A stretch of 64,000 bases of DNA from Methylophaga nitratireducenticrescens (GTDB lineage: Bacteria > Pseudomonadota > Gammaproteobacteria > Nitrosococcales > Methylophagaceae): the NCBI RefSeq assembly GCF_000260985.4, contig NC_017857.3:2722924-2786923 (forward strand), written 5' to 3'. The notes beneath the pieces are model-generated. The model was given only the letters and a program-made list of their open reading frames with translations, did not search any database and was not told the DNA's origin. Made by a program: the position numbers and the translations under genes. The stretch's first letter is position 1. Each line of letters begins with the position of its first letter. Positions 54,896 through 64,000 of this stretch are shown here, one piece after another.

Positions 54896-55875
54896 TGAAG
54901 ACTGATTGGCTAATTAATAGCTGGTACCGACCATCCCTGGTCTCACTGTTCTTACGTCCAGTCAGCTGGTTATATCGACTCATTATCAGTCTAAGACGTC
55001 AGGCATATCGAAACGGCTTGTTCGAACAGCTATCACTTCAAGTGCCAGTCATTGTAGTGGGCAATATCAGTGTTGGCGGCAGCGGTAAAACCCCTTTTGT
55101 GATCTGGCTGACCCAATATTTACAAAAGCAGGGCTGGCATCCGGGGATTATTAGTCGTGGTTATGGTGGCAAAGCCGATCATTATCCCTGCAGTGTTCAC
55201 CTAGATAGCCTGGCTGCAGAGGTTGGTGACGAGCCCTTATTAATTCATCAGCGTACACAATGTCCCGTAGTGGTGGCACCGGATCGAGTGGCCGCGGGCC
55301 AGCAATTATTGGCAGAAAACAACTGTAATGTGATTATCTCCGACGATGGTTTGCAACATTATCGACTACAGCGTGATATGGAAATTGTCATTATTGATGC
55401 CAAACGTGGGCTGGGCAATAAATTATGCTTACCAGCGGGCCCCTTACGTGAGCCAATGTCCCGTCTTGAAACCGTTGATTTTACTATTTACCATGGCGCA
55501 TCCGAATCCGGGCTAATGCCTATGCATTTGCATATCCAGCAGGCGATCCCGCTAGCAAGTAACATCATCCACAAACCATTAACTGAATTTGCCGACACTC
55601 CAATCCATGCTGTCGCCGGAATCGGTCACCCGCAACGTTTTTTTGACCAGTTGCAACAGCACGGTTTAACCATCATTCCCCATGCATTTACTGATCATCA
55701 TGCCTATACTGAAGCAGATTTCCAGTTTGCTGAGGCCTATCCCATACTGATGACTGAAAAAGATGCGGTAAAATGTCATGCGTTTGCCACCCAAAATATG
55801 TGGTATGTACCAGCAGAGGCTGAACTGAGTCCAAGCCTTGGGCCAGAAATCGACAAAAAACTAAGAGAGCTTTGA
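54895..55875 (+). CDS. lpxK: Tetraacyldisaccharide 4'-kinase LpxK
   Basis: A 326-residue membrane-bound kinase that phosphorylates the lipid A precursor. The P-loop VGNISVGGSGKTPFVIWL is near residue 55; the N-terminal segment (SLFLRPVSWLYRLIISLRR) anchors it. GYGGKADHYP, VIISDDGLQHYRLQRDMEIVIIDA and LPAGPLREP are family blocks. Overlaps msbA by one base. Confidence 0.95.
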   Translation: MKTDWLINSWYRPSLVSLFLRPVSWLYRLIISLRRQAYRNGLFEQLSLQVPVIVVGNISVGGSGKTPFVIWLTQYLQKQGWHPGIISRGYGGKADHYPCSVHLDSLAAEVGDEPLLIHQRTQCPVVVAPDRVAAGQQLLAENNCNVIISDDGLQHYRLQRDMEIVIIDAKRGLGNKLCLPAGPLREPMSRLETVDFTIYHGASESGLMPMHLHIQQAIPLASNIIHKPLTEFADTPIHAVAGIGHPQRFFDQLQQHGLTIIPHAFTDHHAYTEADFQFAEAYPILMTEKDAVKCHAFATQNMWYVPAEAELSPSLGPEIDKKLREL

Positions 55876-56055
55876 ATGGATAAAACCTTATTGGAAATAC
55901 TTGCCTGCCCAGTTTGTAAAAGCAGTGTTCTATATCAGAAACAGTCACAGGAATTAATATGTAAAGCCTGTCGTGTGGCCTATCCTATTCGTGATGAAAT
56001 CCCGGTGATGTTAATTGATGAAGCACGAGAGCTGGCAGCCGAAGAAACTTACTGA
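55876..56055 (+). CDS. Trm112-like zinc-ribbon protein, 59 aa (YcaR type)
   Basis: A small protein between lpxK and kdsB, too short for most gene finders. It starts at the base after the lpxK stop, and its TGA overlaps the kdsB ATG by one base. Four cysteines in two pairs, Cys11/Cys14 (LACPVCKS) and Cys29/Cys32 (LICKACRV), form a zinc ribbon, followed by [20 protein letters not shown], the typical YcaR/Trm112 tail. In enterobacteria ycaR lies at exactly this place. Bacterial function unknown. Confidence 0.9.
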   Translation: MDKTLLEILACPVCKSSVLYQKQSQELICKACRVAYPIRDEIPVMLIDEARELAAEETY

Positions 56056-56819
56056 TGCAATTTAAAATCATTATTCCTGCCCGCTTTGCTTCAAGCCGGC
56101 TGCCAGGGAAACCTTTGCGGCAAATTGCCGGTAAACCAATGATTCAGCATGTCTATGAACGTGCATTAGCCAGTGATGCCAGTGAAGTTATTATCGCAAC
56201 CGATGATCAACGCATCGCCGAGGTGGCGAAAAGTTTTGGGGCGGATGTCTGCCTGACCCGTAACGATCACGTTTCCGGTACGGATCGTTTAGCAGAAGTT
56301 GCTCAGCTAAGAGCATTTCACGGGGATGATTTAGTGGTCAATGTACAGGGAGATGAGCCCTGCTTGCCTGCGGTGTTGATTAATCAGGTGGCGGCTGATC
56401 TGGCCCATCATCGGGAAGCAGCAATCACCACGCTTTACAGCCCTTTAAAAGATGCTGAACAGGTATTTGATCCTAACATTGTGAAAGTGATTGTTGATGC
56501 CAAAGGCTATGCGATGTATTTCAGTCGCGCTCCAATACCCTGGTTACGTGAACATTTCAGTAACAAACAGGCATCAGACATAGACAACATCACCATGCCA
56601 CATCTAAAACATGTTGGTATGTATGCCTATCGGGCGGATTTTTTGCATCGTTATCATGAATTACCACCCGCACCACCGGAACAGTTTGAATCACTGGAAC
56701 AGCTTCGGGCACTTTATCATGGCAATCGGATACATTTAACCGAAGCCCAGGTTGATCCTGGACACGGGGTAGATACAGAACAGGATTTACTGGCCGTAGA
56801 GGCCTTGTTCTCTCAGTAA
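56055..56819 (+). CDS. kdsB: CMP-KDO synthetase KdsB
   Basis: A 254-residue cytidylyltransferase activating KDO for the LPS inner core. Motifs: IIPARFASSRLPGKPL at the start, IIATDDQRI, LTRNDHVSGTDRLAEV, VNVQGDEPCLP, MYFSRAPIPW and LEQLRALYHGNRI. Full length. The last 33 bases overlap, tail to tail, with a small minus-strand gene. Confidence 0.95.
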   Translation: MQFKIIIPARFASSRLPGKPLRQIAGKPMIQHVYERALASDASEVIIATDDQRIAEVAKSFGADVCLTRNDHVSGTDRLAEVAQLRAFHGDDLVVNVQGDEPCLPAVLINQVAADLAHHREAAITTLYSPLKDAEQVFDPNIVKVIVDAKGYAMYFSRAPIPWLREHFSNKQASDIDNITMPHLKHVGMYAYRADFLHRYHELPPAPPEQFESLEQLRALYHGNRIHLTEAQVDPGHGVDTEQDLLAVEALFSQ

Positions 56820-57080
56820 CTGATCCAGGCCAGCTGAGACTAACTCGGCATGTAACTCACCTTCACCATCAAAAACCGGTAAAACATGGGTCACAGGAAC
56901 CGGACGATGGCCTTCTCCATATTGTGTTGGCTGGATATTACTGTCCTGATTGAGCTCCTGTAATACCAGCTCACAGCCATCCAACAACTCAATAATTTCA
57001 CAACGTTGATGATGGTATACGACTTGCTGACCAATAAGGTTCAGCAAGTCGTCACAGCTAAATTTATGATTCCTTGGCAT
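56787..57080 (-). CDS. Hypothetical protein, 97 aa, downstream of rne
   Basis: A small cytosolic protein. The ATG at 57080 lies 17 bases inside the end of rne, so it is coupled to rne; a longer frame to 57152 would be inside rne. Blocks are [52 protein letters not shown] and [15 protein letters not shown] recall similar small genes beside rne in other gammaproteobacteria, but I know no function. It overlaps the end of kdsB on the other strand by 33 bases. Confidence 0.65.
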   Translation of the reverse strand: MPRNHKFSCDDLLNLIGQQVVYHHQRCEIIELLDGCELVLQELNQDSNIQPTQYGEGHRPVPVTHVLPVFDGEGELHAELVSAGLDQLLREQGLYGQ

Positions 57081-59481
57081 CTGCTTTAGGACTCTCTTCA
57101 GTTGGTTTTGGTTTTTCAACTGGTTTTGGTTTTTCAACCTTCTGAGTCTCATTATCAGTCGAAGCAGGATTTTTTTCTACTTCTTTTGCATCACGATTTT
57201 CTTTATCTTTGGCGGGGGCTCCGCGACGACGACGGTTATTAGTCGAGGCCCCGGTGCTGGTACGCGAACGACGTGGCGCAGATTTAGCCGGAATTTTGTT
57301 GCCGTCTACTTCCGGCTCTGTGGATACTGGGATAGCATTGCCATTGATTTCCGGTTCAGGTTCAGGAATAGCATTACCATTCACTTCTGGTGGAGGTGCC
57401 GGAATGGCATTGCCCTTTTCCGGACGTTCCACTTTTTCAGAGGTTTCAGGGGTCTCAGTCGCGACTGTTCCAGCCGCTGCTGCATCACCTTCACCACGCC
57501 CGCGACGACGACGTCCACCCCGGCGTGAACGTTTGGCATTAGGGTTACGCGTTTTTTCATCTCCCGCAGCCTCAGCTGCAGGTTTCTCATCTGCAGCGGC
57601 AACTTTGGCGGGTGCTTCCGTTGCTTTGGTATTTTGCCCCTCTTCGCTAGCAGCATTTTCTGGCCGACGAGGACGGTTATTATTGCGTCGATTAGTATTG
57701 TTTCGTCCCCGGCTACGACGATTTTGATTACGGGTTTCTTTTTCCTCATCAGTTTCTTTAGCGACAGAAGCAGGTTTGCCCACTTCTGGATCTTCTACCG
57801 GTGCACCGGTCAATACGCTCAACAGACGTTTTAACAGGCTCGGCTTACGTTCAGCTGCTGCCGGTTTAATAATAGGTGCTGGCGCAATAGGTGCAATCCC
57901 GGTGACAGCGGGCTGCTCCATAACCGGTTTTTCTTTTAGTACTACCGCTGCTTCAATTTCCGGCGTGGTTATTAACTGATGGCTGCTTGTCTTTTTCTCG
58001 TTACTCTCTTTGATGCGTTCGATATCATAGTGTGGCGTTTCCAAATGCGGGTTGGGAATCAGCACCAAACGTACACCATGACGTTTTTCAATAGCATCAA
58101 TCTGAGCACGCTTTTCATTGAGCATAAAAGTCGCTACAGAGACTGGTAATTGAATCACCAGCTGGCTGACGCTGTCTTTAGTCGCTTCTTCTTCAACCAG
58201 CCGTAATACGGCTAAACCTAAAGATTCTACGCCACGCACATGGCCTAAACCGGCACAACGTGGACAGACTTCCTGATGCGCATCTCCCAACGCCGGGCGT
58301 AAACGCTGACGTGACATTTCCAGCAAACCAAACCGTGAAATGCGGCCAATCTGTACGCGAGCACGATCTGATTTGAGATGGTCACGCAGACGGTTTTCCA
58401 CCTCACGCTGATTACGGGTAGGTCCCATATCAATAAAGTCGATAACCACCAGTCCACCCAAATCACGTAACCGTAATTGACGGGCAATTTCTTCAGCCGC
58501 TTCCAGATTGGTATTCAGGGCCGTTTCCTCAATATCGCCGCCTTTATTGGCACGCGCCGAGTTCACGTCAATTGAGATCAATGCTTCAGTGGGGTCGATT
58601 ACCAGAGCGCCACCGGAAGGCAGTCGCACTTCATGACGAAAAGCGCTTTCAATCTGGCTTTCCAGCTGGTAACGAGTAAACAACGGAACTTTGTCCTGGT
58701 ACAGCTTGAATTTGCTGAGTTCATGCGGCATAACCATGCGCATGAAATCATAACCGGTTTGATAAACTTCAGGAGAATCTACCAGAATTTCACCAATGTC
58801 TTTACGCAAATAGTCACGTAACGCACGAATAATGATGTTGCTTTCCTGATACACCAGAAATGGTGCATTCCGATCTTTGGTGGCGACATCAATAGCTGTC
58901 CAGAGCTGGACAAGATATTCCAGATCCCACTGCAGTTCTTCGGTTTGTTTTCCAACGCCGGCGGTGCGAACAATCATGCCCATGCCATCAGGAACTTCCA
59001 GATCGCGCAAGGCTTCTTGCAGTTCCGCACGTTCATCGCCTTCAATCCGGCGTGAAATTCCACCAGCACGCGGGCTATTCGGCATTAAAACAAGATAACG
59101 ACCGGCCAGGCTGATAAATGTGGTGAGGGCTGCGCCTTTGTTACCACGTTCTTCTTTTTCGATTTGAATGACCAGTTCCTGGCCAACTGAAAGTACATCC
59201 TGAACATTGATTCGGCCGTTGTTGTCGCCGTCATCTTTATTTTGTCGGAAATAGCTTTTACTGATTTCTTTGAGTGGCAGAAAGCCTTGACGTTCAGAAC
59301 CGTATTCAACAAAAACCGCTTCAAGACTCGGTTCTACACGAGTGATTTTACCTTTGTAAATATTACCTTTTTTCTGTTCTCTGGAAGGAGTATCGATATC
59401 TAGATCGAACAAGCGCTGGCCATCGACCATCGCAACACGCAACTCTTCTTCGTGTGTTGCGTTAATTAAAATTCGTTTCAT
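57064..59481 (-). CDS. rne: Ribonuclease E
   Basis: An 805-residue endoribonuclease central to mRNA decay and rRNA/tRNA processing. The catalytic half (about 1-510) has the S1 domain ([23 protein letters not shown]), the 5' sensor ([10 protein letters not shown]), the DNase I-like active site with Asp in LISIDVNSA and [10 protein letters not shown], and the zinc link CPRCAGLG. The C-terminal half is disordered and alternates Arg-rich RNA-binding patches ([19 protein letters not shown]) with acidic/Pro stretches, including four NGNAIP-type repeats and a short tandem repeat at the end. E. coli RNase E is longer (1061), but this length suits others. Confidence 0.95.
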   Translation of the reverse strand: MKRILINATHEEELRVAMVDGQRLFDLDIDTPSREQKKGNIYKGKITRVEPSLEAVFVEYGSERQGFLPLKEISKSYFRQNKDDGDNNGRINVQDVLSVGQELVIQIEKEERGNKGAALTTFISLAGRYLVLMPNSPRAGGISRRIEGDERAELQEALRDLEVPDGMGMIVRTAGVGKQTEELQWDLEYLVQLWTAIDVATKDRNAPFLVYQESNIIIRALRDYLRKDIGEILVDSPEVYQTGYDFMRMVMPHELSKFKLYQDKVPLFTRYQLESQIESAFRHEVRLPSGGALVIDPTEALISIDVNSARANKGGDIEETALNTNLEAAEEIARQLRLRDLGGLVVIDFIDMGPTRNQREVENRLRDHLKSDRARVQIGRISRFGLLEMSRQRLRPALGDAHQEVCPRCAGLGHVRGVESLGLAVLRLVEEEATKDSVSQLVIQLPVSVATFMLNEKRAQIDAIEKRHGVRLVLIPNPHLETPHYDIERIKESNEKKTSSHQLITTPEIEAAVVLKEKPVMEQPAVTGIAPIAPAPIIKPAAAERKPSLLKRLLSVLTGAPVEDPEVGKPASVAKETDEEKETRNQNRRSRGRNNTNRRNNNRPRRPENAASEEGQNTKATEAPAKVAAADEKPAAEAAGDEKTRNPNAKRSRRGGRRRRGRGEGDAAAAGTVATETPETSEKVERPEKGNAIPAPPPEVNGNAIPEPEPEINGNAIPVSTEPEVDGNKIPAKSAPRRSRTSTGASTNNRRRRGAPAKDKENRDAKEVEKNPASTDNETQKVEKPKPVEKPKPTEESPKADAKES
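57103..57138. repeat. Perfect tandem duplication, 2 x 18 bp, in the 3' end of rne
   Basis: TGGTTTTGGTTTTTCAAC occurs twice in succession (57103-57120 and 57121-57138). On the rne strand it encodes VEKPKP twice. The unit keeps the reading frame and may vary in copy number. Confidence 0.85.
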
Positions 59482-59503
59482 TCATAAACCTCAGTTAGAG
59501 GTT
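59482..59503 (-). promoter_or_regulatory. Hairpin sequestering the rne ribosome-binding site
   Basis: A perfect six-base-pair stem with five-base loop ends in GAGGTT, in which GAGG (59489-59492) is the Shine-Dalgarno, seven bases before the rne ATG. When folded, the site pairs with CCTC, so translation should be low until the stem opens. This fits autoregulation by RNase E. Confidence 0.55.
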
Positions 59504-60024
59504 CACGCGTCAGTTACAGTCAGTAAGCCGGGCGGCATCAGCCTGCCCAGGACATCCAGAACGGCGTTTTATCAGCAATATAATCAACTAGTTGGGCACT
59601 GCCAGTATCGAATCAACAGATCACTGGTCCATTTATACAATGTCATCACATTGTGGCTGCAATAGGGTTCTGCAACGCTACATAACGTCGTGTGACTCTC
59701 TTTAGTCACAGTACGTTTGATTATTTACTTCGTCGCCCTGTCTTGTACATTTTTTGCTATTTGTTTTGCTGTAGCCAGACGTGGGAACCATTTATTCTTA
59801 AAAACAAGCTCGTTTTGCGGAGCCCTGCATCACTGAACCCCTGTTCAGCGTATTCAAATTCGTTTCGTGTCCTTAGCCGCATCAACCCCATTTCTAGGGG
59901 GAGCGACGTTTGCTTAGGTCTCATCGCCAGAAAGCCGGTATACTGACCTCATTTTACGTACAGACCAACGGCAAAATATATCAGTCTGCAACCACATCAG
60001 CAAGAAATAACCTTACAATATTTT
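59482..60024. promoter_or_regulatory. Divergent rne/rluC intergenic region with a structured rne leader
   Basis: A 543-base non-coding stretch, the largest gap in the window. Inverted repeats, read on the rne strand, are: AACCTC-TAACT-GAGGTT (59487-59503) directly at the rne ribosome site; GGGC(A)GGC-TGAT-GCCGCCC (59530-59548); CTGAAC-AGGG-GTTCAG (59833-59848); and CCCC/GGGG (59886-59900). In E. coli the 5' leader of rne is over 300 nt and binds RNase E for autoregulation, and rne also diverges from rluC. I could not pin down a clear promoter for either gene. An 84-codon frame on the plus strand here lacks protein-like character. Confidence 0.6.
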
Positions 60025-60981
60025 ATGGCGAATTCTCCACCAGCAGCACCAAGCGTTCAATTTATCGATATTCGGGCCGATCAGGCAGGCCAACGTATTG
60101 ATAATTTTTTGATTACATTGGAAAAAGGTGTTCCGAAAAGCCGGATTTATCGTGCCTTGCGCAAAGGTGAAGTTCGAGTCAATAAAGGTCGCATTAAACA
60201 GACCTATCGACTACAAGCTGGTGATCAGGTAAGGGTTCCCCCGCTCAGGGTCAGTGAGAAAGTTGTTATTACCGAGTTATCCGAGTCGCTTACCGATGCG
60301 CTTGAAAGCGCAATCCTTATGGAAGATGATGACATACTGGTGATAAACAAACCTGCAGGTCTGGCAGTTCACGCGGGTAGTCAGATCCAATTGGGCGTCA
60401 TTGAAGCCATGCGCATTATCCGTCCTGAAAATCGCTTTGTTGAATTGGTACACCGCCTGGATCGTGACACTTCAGGTTGTCTGGTACTGGCAAAAAGCCG
60501 TGCCGCGCTTTTGAATCTGCAGCAGCAAATGAAAGCCTCTGAAACCGATAAGCGTTATCTTACGTTAACCAGGGGCAAATGGCCTGCTCAGGAAAACATT
60601 GTTGATTTGGCATTGCAAAAAAATTCGTTAAGTTCTGGCGAGCGAATGGTTGTACCGGATATTAATGGTAAAAAATCCAAAACCTTATTTGAGGTAAAGC
60701 AGGAGTTTTCCGGCTGCCAGCTGGTTACTGCAAAACTCTACACCGGACGTACACATCAGATCCGGGTGCATAGCGCCAGCCAGTCACATCCAGTAGCTGG
60801 TGATGAAAAGTACGGCGATCGCGAATTTAACAAACATCTCAGACAATATGGTTTAAAACGCATGTTTCTGCATGCGTGGCAGCTTTCGCTGAAACATCCG
60901 ATATCTGATGAGCCATTAACATTTAACGCAGAACTGCCAGATGCGCTTAAAGACGTTTTAAAACAATTGGAAAAGCAGTAA
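60025..60981 (+). CDS. rluC: 23S rRNA pseudouridine synthase RluC
   Basis: A 318-residue pseudouridine synthase of the RluA family. An N-terminal S4 RNA-binding domain (QAGQRIDNFLI, GVPKSRIYRALRKGEVRVNKGR) precedes the catalytic domain with the active Asp in ELVHRLDRDTSG, then TGRTHQIRVHSA and VAGDEKYGDREFN. Divergence from rne identifies it as RluC rather than RluD. It overlaps the next gene by one base. Confidence 0.93.
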   Translation: MANSPPAAPSVQFIDIRADQAGQRIDNFLITLEKGVPKSRIYRALRKGEVRVNKGRIKQTYRLQAGDQVRVPPLRVSEKVVITELSESLTDALESAILMEDDDILVINKPAGLAVHAGSQIQLGVIEAMRIIRPENRFVELVHRLDRDTSGCLVLAKSRAALLNLQQQMKASETDKRYLTLTRGKWPAQENIVDLALQKNSLSSGERMVVPDINGKKSKTLFEVKQEFSGCQLVTAKLYTGRTHQIRVHSASQSHPVAGDEKYGDREFNKHLRQYGLKRMFLHAWQLSLKHPISDEPLTFNAELPDALKDVLKQLEKQ

Positions 60982-61643
60982 TGAGTCCATATCAAATGAT
61001 CGTTTTTGACTGGGATGGCACCCTGATGGATTCCACCAGTCATATCGTTTTCTGTATGCGCGAAGCCATTCATAAACTGCAACTCTCACCATTAACCGAT
61101 AATACAATCAGTCAGATTATTGGTTTGGGTTTACCAGAAGCCGTCCACACCCTCTATCCGCACAGCACCGATGCAGATATTCAGCGGCTGGCAATGGCTT
61201 ATCGGGAAATATGGCTGGATCATCCTCATGAGTCACCGATGTTTGATAATGCTGTCGAGTTATTGCACAAACTGGCAAATCAGAATATTTTCCTCGGTGT
61301 GGCTACCGGTAAAGGACGTCGCGGTTTGGACAAAGTCCTCGCTGCCACTGGTTTAGCAGATTTATTTACCGCAACGCGTTGCGCTGATGAATGTCATTCC
61401 AAACCGCATCCGCAAATGCTTGAAGAATTAATAAGCTTCTGTGGCATTGAAGCAGATGCCACTATGATGATTGGTGATACCGAGTTTGATTTGCTGATGG
61501 CCCATAATGCCAAAGCGAAAAGCGTTGCGGTAACACATGGGGCACATGCTCTCGAGAGATTGCAGGCATGTGAGCCACTGCATATTGTGGATGACTTGTT
61601 TGCGTTGGATGACTGGTTGCATGGCAACGACGTGCGCTTTTGA
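60981..61643 (+). CDS. HAD-superfamily phosphatase (Gph-like)
   Basis: A 220-residue HAD hydrolase of subfamily IA with a helical cap. Motif I is IVFDWDGTLMDS with Asp9 and Asp11, the motif II Thr lies in GVATGK, motif III Lys in CHSKPHPQM and motif IV in IGDTEFDLLMA. Substrate unknown; phosphoglycolate-type substrates are common. The order rne-rluC-HAD-S49 peptidase is the same as in Pseudomonas. Confidence 0.88.
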   Translation: MSPYQMIVFDWDGTLMDSTSHIVFCMREAIHKLQLSPLTDNTISQIIGLGLPEAVHTLYPHSTDADIQRLAMAYREIWLDHPHESPMFDNAVELLHKLANQNIFLGVATGKGRRGLDKVLAATGLADLFTATRCADECHSKPHPQMLEELISFCGIEADATMMIGDTEFDLLMAHNAKAKSVAVTHGAHALERLQACEPLHIVDDLFALDDWLHGNDVRF

Positions 61644-61686
61644 TTATGATGTGACCCACTAACTTTATAGTTCAGGATGAAACATA

Positions 61687-62670
61687 ATGGCGACTTTTGG
61701 CGACTTTCCACCAGAACACAAACAAGATCCACAGAATACTTCACTGCAAAATGACCAGTGGGAACGCAAAATTCTGCAGGATCTCGCGTTTGCTGCCATA
61801 AAGGAGCAGCGCGCAACCCGACGTTGGGGATACCTGTTTAAATTTCTGGTATTACTCTATTTCGTGGCTATTTTCCTGATGACTCGACCTTTTGGCGAAA
61901 GCGATTTGCCTTCAGGTCCTCATACGGCATTAGTTGATGTGAGTGGTGTGATTGCACCGGATATGGAGGCCAGTGCTGATCGTGTTGTCACCGGCATACG
62001 TGAAGCTTTCGAAAGCCCTCAAGCTAAAGCACTAATCCTTCGGATGAACACACCTGGCGGCAGCCCGGTTCAATCTGGTGTAATCAATGATGAAATTACG
62101 CGTTTACGGGCGACGCGACCTGATTTTCCGGTTTACGCCGTTATTCAGGATGTCTGTGCTTCCGGTGGGTATTACATCGCCGTGGCAGCGAATGAAATTT
62201 ATGCCGATAAAGCCAGTATTGTAGGTTCCATTGGCGTTCGTATGGACAGCTTTGGCTTTACTGAAGCGATGGACAAACTGGGTGTGGAAAGACGTTCATT
62301 AACCGCTGGTGACAATAAAGCCTTCCTTGATCCATTTATGCCCATGAAAGAAAAAGATGTTGAACATGCTCATGAAATGCTCAACAACATCCATCAACAA
62401 TTTATCGATGTTGTCAAAACGGGTCGTGGCGATCGTCTAAAAGATAATGCTGAAATTTTCTCTGGATTATTCTGGTCCGGCGAACAAGCCTTAGCATTAG
62501 GCCTGATTGATGGGCTAGCCAATAGCAGTACCGTTGCCAGAGAGGTCGTGGGTGCAGAGGAAATTGTCGACTACACTCCCCGTCCCAGTTACCTGGATCG
62601 CTTTGCTGGTAGTCTGGGGGTAAAAATCAGTGAAACTCTTCTAAACAGTCAATATTGGAATGTTCGCTAA
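61687..62670 (+). CDS. S49-family signal-peptide peptidase (SppA-like)
   Basis: A 327-residue short-type SppA protease. An N-terminal cytosolic part is followed by one membrane helix (LFKFLVLLYFVAIFLM), then the S49 domain with catalytic Ser in VCASGGYYIA, YADKASIVGSIGVR and MNTPGGSPVQSG. Such enzymes clear leftover signal peptides or act on misfolded membrane proteins. Its stop overlaps the start of a mini-gene by one base. Confidence 0.9.
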   Translation: MATFGDFPPEHKQDPQNTSLQNDQWERKILQDLAFAAIKEQRATRRWGYLFKFLVLLYFVAIFLMTRPFGESDLPSGPHTALVDVSGVIAPDMEASADRVVTGIREAFESPQAKALILRMNTPGGSPVQSGVINDEITRLRATRPDFPVYAVIQDVCASGGYYIAVAANEIYADKASIVGSIGVRMDSFGFTEAMDKLGVERRSLTAGDNKAFLDPFMPMKEKDVEHAHEMLNNIHQQFIDVVKTGRGDRLKDNAEIFSGLFWSGEQALALGLIDGLANSSTVAREVVGAEEIVDYTPRPSYLDRFAGSLGVKISETLLNSQYWNVR

Positions 62671-62831
62671 TGGAAACCAATTATCATAACGAACAGAAAG
62701 CCAGGGCTTTGGCTGAACGCGAAGAATTATTCCGCTATGCCGATTTAAAACATCCTTTGGTAGCCTTGTTATTTACTGAAGCGTCACTGGAAAAGCTTTA
62801 CTCTGATGAGTCGGATCAATCATGGCTTTAA
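62670..62831 (+). CDS. Hypothetical mini-protein, 53 aa
   Basis: A 53-codon frame wedged between the S49 peptidase and the HDOD gene, missed by length cut-offs. The ATG overlaps the preceding stop (TAATG), and its end overlaps the next ATG by ten bases. The sequence is charged at first (EQKARALAEREELFRYADLK), then has an amphipathic middle (HPLVALLFTEASLEKLYSDE). No family recognised. The tight coupling on both sides is the main evidence. Confidence 0.55.
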   Translation: METNYHNEQKARALAEREELFRYADLKHPLVALLFTEASLEKLYSDESDQSWL

Positions 62832-63661
62832 CACCTCTATCTCTGGTTAATAAATCGCTGGAACTGGTTTCACCACCCAGTACCTATGCCCGGCTTGATG
62901 AATTAATTCAAGATCCCAACAGTGCCATGGATGACATCAGTAAAGTTATCAATACCGACCCGGCACTGGTCACACGATTATTGAAGATCGTTAACAGTCC
63001 GTTCTATGGTTTTCCCTCACAGATAAATACGATTTCTCGTGCGATTACCGTTATTGGTACACGTGAACTGACCAATCTGGTTCTGGCAACATCGGTAGTC
63101 AATGCCTTTACCGGCATTCCAAAAACATTGATGGAGATGAACACTTTCTGGCGACACAGTCTGGCCTGTGCCATCTGCGCCAAATTACTCGCTGAAGCGG
63201 CAGGCCATAAGCAAAGTGAGCAATATCTTATTGCCGGTTTGTTACATAACATCGGCAGTTTGGTGCTGTATCAATCAGTGCCTGAGCTGTCTGGCGAAGC
63301 AATAAAAAGCGCCAGATTCGGGCATGAAGTCATTTATCTGGCTGAACAGCGGGTGATCGGTTTTGACCACACAGAGGCTGGAGAAGCCTTAATTCAAGCC
63401 TGGCGGTTACCGGAATCGCTTGGTTTTGTTGCCAGACATCATCACACTCCGGTTGCTTCAGGCTATGCGCCGGAAGTCTGCATTGTCCACGTCGCTGACG
63501 TTATGGTCAGCTCTGTGCCATTTGGTCATAGTGGTGATCAGCATGTGCCCCCATTGGACCCGGTAGCCTGGGAAAAATTGGGATTACAGCCCGAAGTCAT
63601 CCCACAACTTTTACGGAGAGTGGCCATCCAGTTGGAACATCTGACAGCAAACTTATTATAA
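62822..63661 (+). CDS. HDOD-domain protein
   Basis: A 279-residue protein filled by one HDOD domain (LVNKSLELVSPPSTYARLDELI, INTDPALVTRLLKIVNSPFYGFPSQINTISRAITVIGTREL). HDOD proteins are signalling relatives of HD phosphohydrolases. The metal-binding HD pattern seems incomplete: HSLACAICAKLLAEA and GLLHNIGSLVLY carry His but not the full HD doublet. Probably regulatory, often tied to cyclic-di-GMP or stress responses; the target is unknown. It is the last gene before adk, 41 bases away. Confidence 0.88.
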   Translation: MALTPLSLVNKSLELVSPPSTYARLDELIQDPNSAMDDISKVINTDPALVTRLLKIVNSPFYGFPSQINTISRAITVIGTRELTNLVLATSVVNAFTGIPKTLMEMNTFWRHSLACAICAKLLAEAAGHKQSEQYLIAGLLHNIGSLVLYQSVPELSGEAIKSARFGHEVIYLAEQRVIGFDHTEAGEALIQAWRLPESLGFVARHHHTPVASGYAPEVCIVHVADVMVSSVPFGHSGDQHVPPLDPVAWEKLGLQPEVIPQLLRRVAIQLEHLTANLL

Positions 63662-63690
63662 AACTCTAACTTAAACGAACAGCAAACTAG

Positions 63691-64000
<310 letters not shown>

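Noticed and set aside
57209-57727. Plus-strand frame of 172 codons opposite the rne tail
   Set aside because: Arg/Ala/Ser-rich low complexity that mirrors the rne C-terminal region; no ribosome site, no family.
59692-59946. 84-codon plus-strand frame in the rne/rluC gap
   Set aside because: Cys- and Phe-rich random-looking sequence without ribosome site, lying over the rne leader.

Overview
The window is a gene-dense stretch (about 78 features, very few gaps) of what looks like the chromosome of a polarly flagellated, aerobic, Gram-negative gammaproteobacterium. The evidence is the ubiquinone hydroxylase pair ubiH-ubiI, the LPS/lipoprotein block lolC-lolD, comEC-exbBD-msbA-lpxK-trm112-kdsB, the divergent rne/rluC and rhlB/trxA pairs, and a flagellar/chemotaxis cluster in the gene order known from Pseudomonas (fliLMNOPQR-flhBAFG-fliA-cheYZAB-motCD-parC-parP-cheW-DUF2802). 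Several sugar-phosphate genes (zwf, pgl, glk, rpiA, ppc, glgA) and moderate GC would fit a marine methylotroph such as Methylophaga. That genus guess is inference only; no methanol-oxidation or RuMP marker gene is in view.

Layout. 1-2062: end of ubiH and complete ubiI. 2067-4378 (minus): rhlB followed by two overlapping small genes, one a lipoprotein; trxA diverges from rhlB. 4936-9857: uvrD, then an operon-like run of a TRAP-type binding lipoprotein without membrane subunits, an unknown 83-residue protein, a DUF411 protein and an EamA permease. 9956-17027: srmB-like helicase, ppc and glgA (minus), zwf (divergent from glgA). 17101-17991: psd.

18077-37175 is one flagellar/chemotaxis block, all on the plus strand. 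A signal-peptide FliL-like gene comes first, then a strong sigma-54 type promoter and the export-apparatus genes, placement factors FlhF/FlhG, sigma-28, chemotaxis core, MotCD stator, ParC/ParP array-positioning proteins, and CheW with its own sigma-54-like site. Minus-strand neighbours 37209-41076 are a REC-GGDEF-EAL protein, a stand-alone FlhB C-terminal domain protein and FliK.

41140-47217: a GYF-like/pentapeptide membrane protein, pgl-glk-apaG, a SIMPL protein, ilvA and rpiA. 47265-56819: lipoprotein release, DNA uptake (comEC) and LPS genes. 56787-64000: a small gene next to rne, rne with a long structured leader, rluC, a HAD phosphatase, an S49 peptidase, a 53-residue mini-gene, an HDOD protein and the start of adk.

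I saw no tRNA, rRNA, CRISPR array, insertion sequence or phage. The window is core genome; the most interesting material is regulatory (sigma-54 sites, the rne ribosome-site hairpin, paired palindromes) and small or unusually built proteins, rather than a clearly new multi-gene system.
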